Assembly: GCA_903911455.1 (NCBI GenBank)
Contig: CAIWDQ010000093.1
Location: 1-7,452, forward strand
From: an uncultured bacterium
GTDB lineage: Bacteria > Bacteroidota > Bacteroidia > Bacteroidales > JACABE01
Direction: 5' to 3'
Length of the DNA: 7,452 bases
The position numbers and the translations under genes were made by a program. Positions 6,918 to 7,452 of this stretch are shown here, piece by piece. Position 1 is the stretch's first letter. The number at the start of each line of letters is the position of its first letter. Below the pieces are notes generated by a model. It saw only the letters and a program-made list of their open reading frames with translations, ran no database searches and was not told the DNA's origin.

Positions 6918-6952
6918 ACCTTTATAATTATAATTATAAAGGTTATTTTTTT
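6914..6952 (+). terminator. Perfect 34-bp palindromic terminator of the FN3-like gene
   Basis: Arms 6914-6930 (AATAACCTTTATAATTA) and 6931-6947 are perfect reverse complements, followed by a seven-T run ending at 6952. It lies 60 bp after the FN3-like stop. The stem is AT-rich except for ACC/GGT, and in RNA its centre would open into a small loop. Confidence 0.85.
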
Positions 6953-7082
6953 GAATACATCTAAGTGTTACTTATATACATATATGTGATACATGAGTTC
7001 ATCTATGTATAACATGAGTGCGAAAAGGTATCACCGTTTCGTGAAAAGGTGTCACTTAGATACAAAAAGATATCACCGATTA

Positions 7083-7126
7083 GCGAAAAGGTGACAAATA
7101 GATGCATTAATGTATCACCTTTTCGC
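7083..7126. repeat. 12-bp perfect inverted repeat in array 2
   Basis: GCGAAAAGGTGA (7083-7094) and TCACCTTTTCGC (7115-7126) are exact reverse complements around a 20-bp centre. The right arm places the GCGAAAAGGT core of the array in the opposite orientation while the 21-bp phase is kept. Confidence 0.85.
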
Positions 7127-7146
7127 GAAATGCTATCACATATATA

Positions 7147-7188
7147 CATCCAAGTGTTACATATATGCAATAATGTAACACTTGGATG
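7147..7188. repeat. 14-bp perfect inverted repeat in array 2
   Basis: CATCCAAGTGTTAC (7147-7160) pairs perfectly with GTAACACTTGGATG (7175-7188) around a 14-bp centre. No T run follows, so it does not look like a terminator; it could be a paired protein site or an extruded hairpin. Confidence 0.85.
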
Positions 7189-7299
7189 CATCTATGTACT
7201 ACTTATATGCATCTTAGTATTACTTGAATGTTTTTAAGTATAAAGTACATCAAGACAAGTGTTTAATAAATGCAATTAATATTAATGAAGATATATTTG

Positions 7300-7328
7300 T
7301 TGAGGATATTATTTATTTTGTATTTTTG
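7300..7328 (+). promoter_or_regulatory. Candidate promoter of the lipoprotein gene
   Basis: TTG at 7300-7302 and TATTTTTG at 7321-7328 have an 18-bp spacer. The second element is an exact TAnnTTTG match. The transcript would start near 7335, about 60 nt before the ATG. Confidence 0.5.
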
Positions 7329-7394
7329 TTGAAGAAAAATGAATCTTAATATTGATTAGTTTAAATAATATAAAGTAAATTTAAATCTCACATT

Positions 7395-7452
7395 ATGAAA
7401 TTTTTGAAATTTTTATTTGCAATTATAACAATTCTATTATTTGGTTGTGATA
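7395..7452 (+). CDS. Start of a lipoprotein gene, cut by the window end
   Basis: Only 19 codons are visible: MKFLKFLFAIITILLFGCD. Two lysines, a hydrophobic core and LFGC form a bacterial lipoprotein signal peptide, with Cys18 as the likely lipidated residue. The product is probably anchored in the envelope; the rest of the protein, and so its family, lies outside the window. It has its own candidate promoter, downstream of array 2. Confidence 0.7.
   Translation, partial: MKFLKFLFAIITILLFGCD

Larger units (their letters stand above)
6951..7223. repeat. Diverged 21-bp-period tandem array, 13 units (array 2)
   Basis: Thirteen consecutive 21-bp units end at 6971, 6992, 7013 and so on to 7223, with no change of spacing. 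Eleven end in a motif like GTRTYAC (for example GTGTTAC, GGTATCAC, GTATTAC); the units ending at 7013 (GTATAAC) and 7097 (GTGACAA) are weaker. A fourteenth, decayed unit reaches about 7244. Two core types are mixed: an ATGCATCTAWGT type (units 1-3, 10, 12, 13) and a GCGAAAAGGT type (units 4, 5, 7), with units 6, 8, 9 and 11 intermediate or variant. Much more diverged than array 1. On the minus strand the period reads as heptads such as GDTFSRN, but without convincing gene features. Function unknown. Confidence 0.9.
6854..7394. other. Intergenic region between the FN3-like and lipoprotein genes
   Basis: A 541-bp stretch. In order it holds the right copy of the 17-bp repeat, the palindromic terminator, the second 21-bp array with internal inverted repeats, and a candidate promoter for the lipoprotein gene. 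Frames of about 62 codons run through the array on both strands, but they follow from its 21-bp period and do not look like genes. Bases 7245-7298 show nothing distinct. Confidence 0.7.

Noticed and set aside
7003..7237. Open frames of about 62 codons on both strands through array 2
   Set aside because: A 21-bp period keeps frames open automatically; both frames overlap each other, and neither shows a signal, a domain or a convincing leader.

Overview
The window looks like chromosomal DNA of a Bacteroidota bacterium, probably Bacteroidales or a relative. It is very AT-rich, no start codon has a clear Shine-Dalgarno sequence, and several upstream regions carry the TAnnTTTG type of -7 element used in this phylum. 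The protein families also fit: a DUF4476 protein, an outer-membrane beta-barrel of the 'putative porin' type, a two-domain universal stress protein, signal peptides ending in F-A-Q, and a small FN3-like protein.

Layout. Positions 1-503 hold no conventional gene. They contain six 21-bp tandem repeats (136-261) and a terminator (421-461) for the minus-strand genes. The repeats fall inside a 50-codon minus-strand frame that starts with ATG and reads as LADE(S/N)G heptapeptides. Minus-strand genes follow: a secreted DUF4476 protein (1389-2441) and, 15 bp downstream, a tandem-domain Usp (504-1373), probably one operon. A divergent intergenic region (2442-2684) carries a candidate promoter for each direction. 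On the plus strand, a lysine-ketoglutarate reductase-like protein (2685-4001) is followed after 16 bp by a beta-barrel outer-membrane protein (4018-5913).

The right part is accessory in character. A 325-bp gap holds a 7-bp tandem repeat and a GC-rich REP-like patch. Then comes a 204-aa protein with a helical N-terminus and an FN3-like C-terminus (6239-6853), ended by a 34-bp perfectly palindromic terminator. An exact 17-bp direct repeat (6011-6027 and 6901-6917) brackets this gene. A second 21-bp-period array of about 13 diverged units (6951-7223) follows, with long inverted repeats inside it. The window ends in the first 19 codons of a lipoprotein gene (from 7395).

How the parts fit. The two operons look like ordinary core or envelope functions: amino-acid metabolism plus an outer-membrane protein on one side, a stress protein plus a secreted protein on the other. 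The striking feature is that both ends carry independent 21-bp-period arrays (two DNA helical turns, seven codons), one of them next to a small FN3-like gene bounded by a direct repeat. No known mobile-element gene, tRNA, rRNA or CRISPR array was seen.
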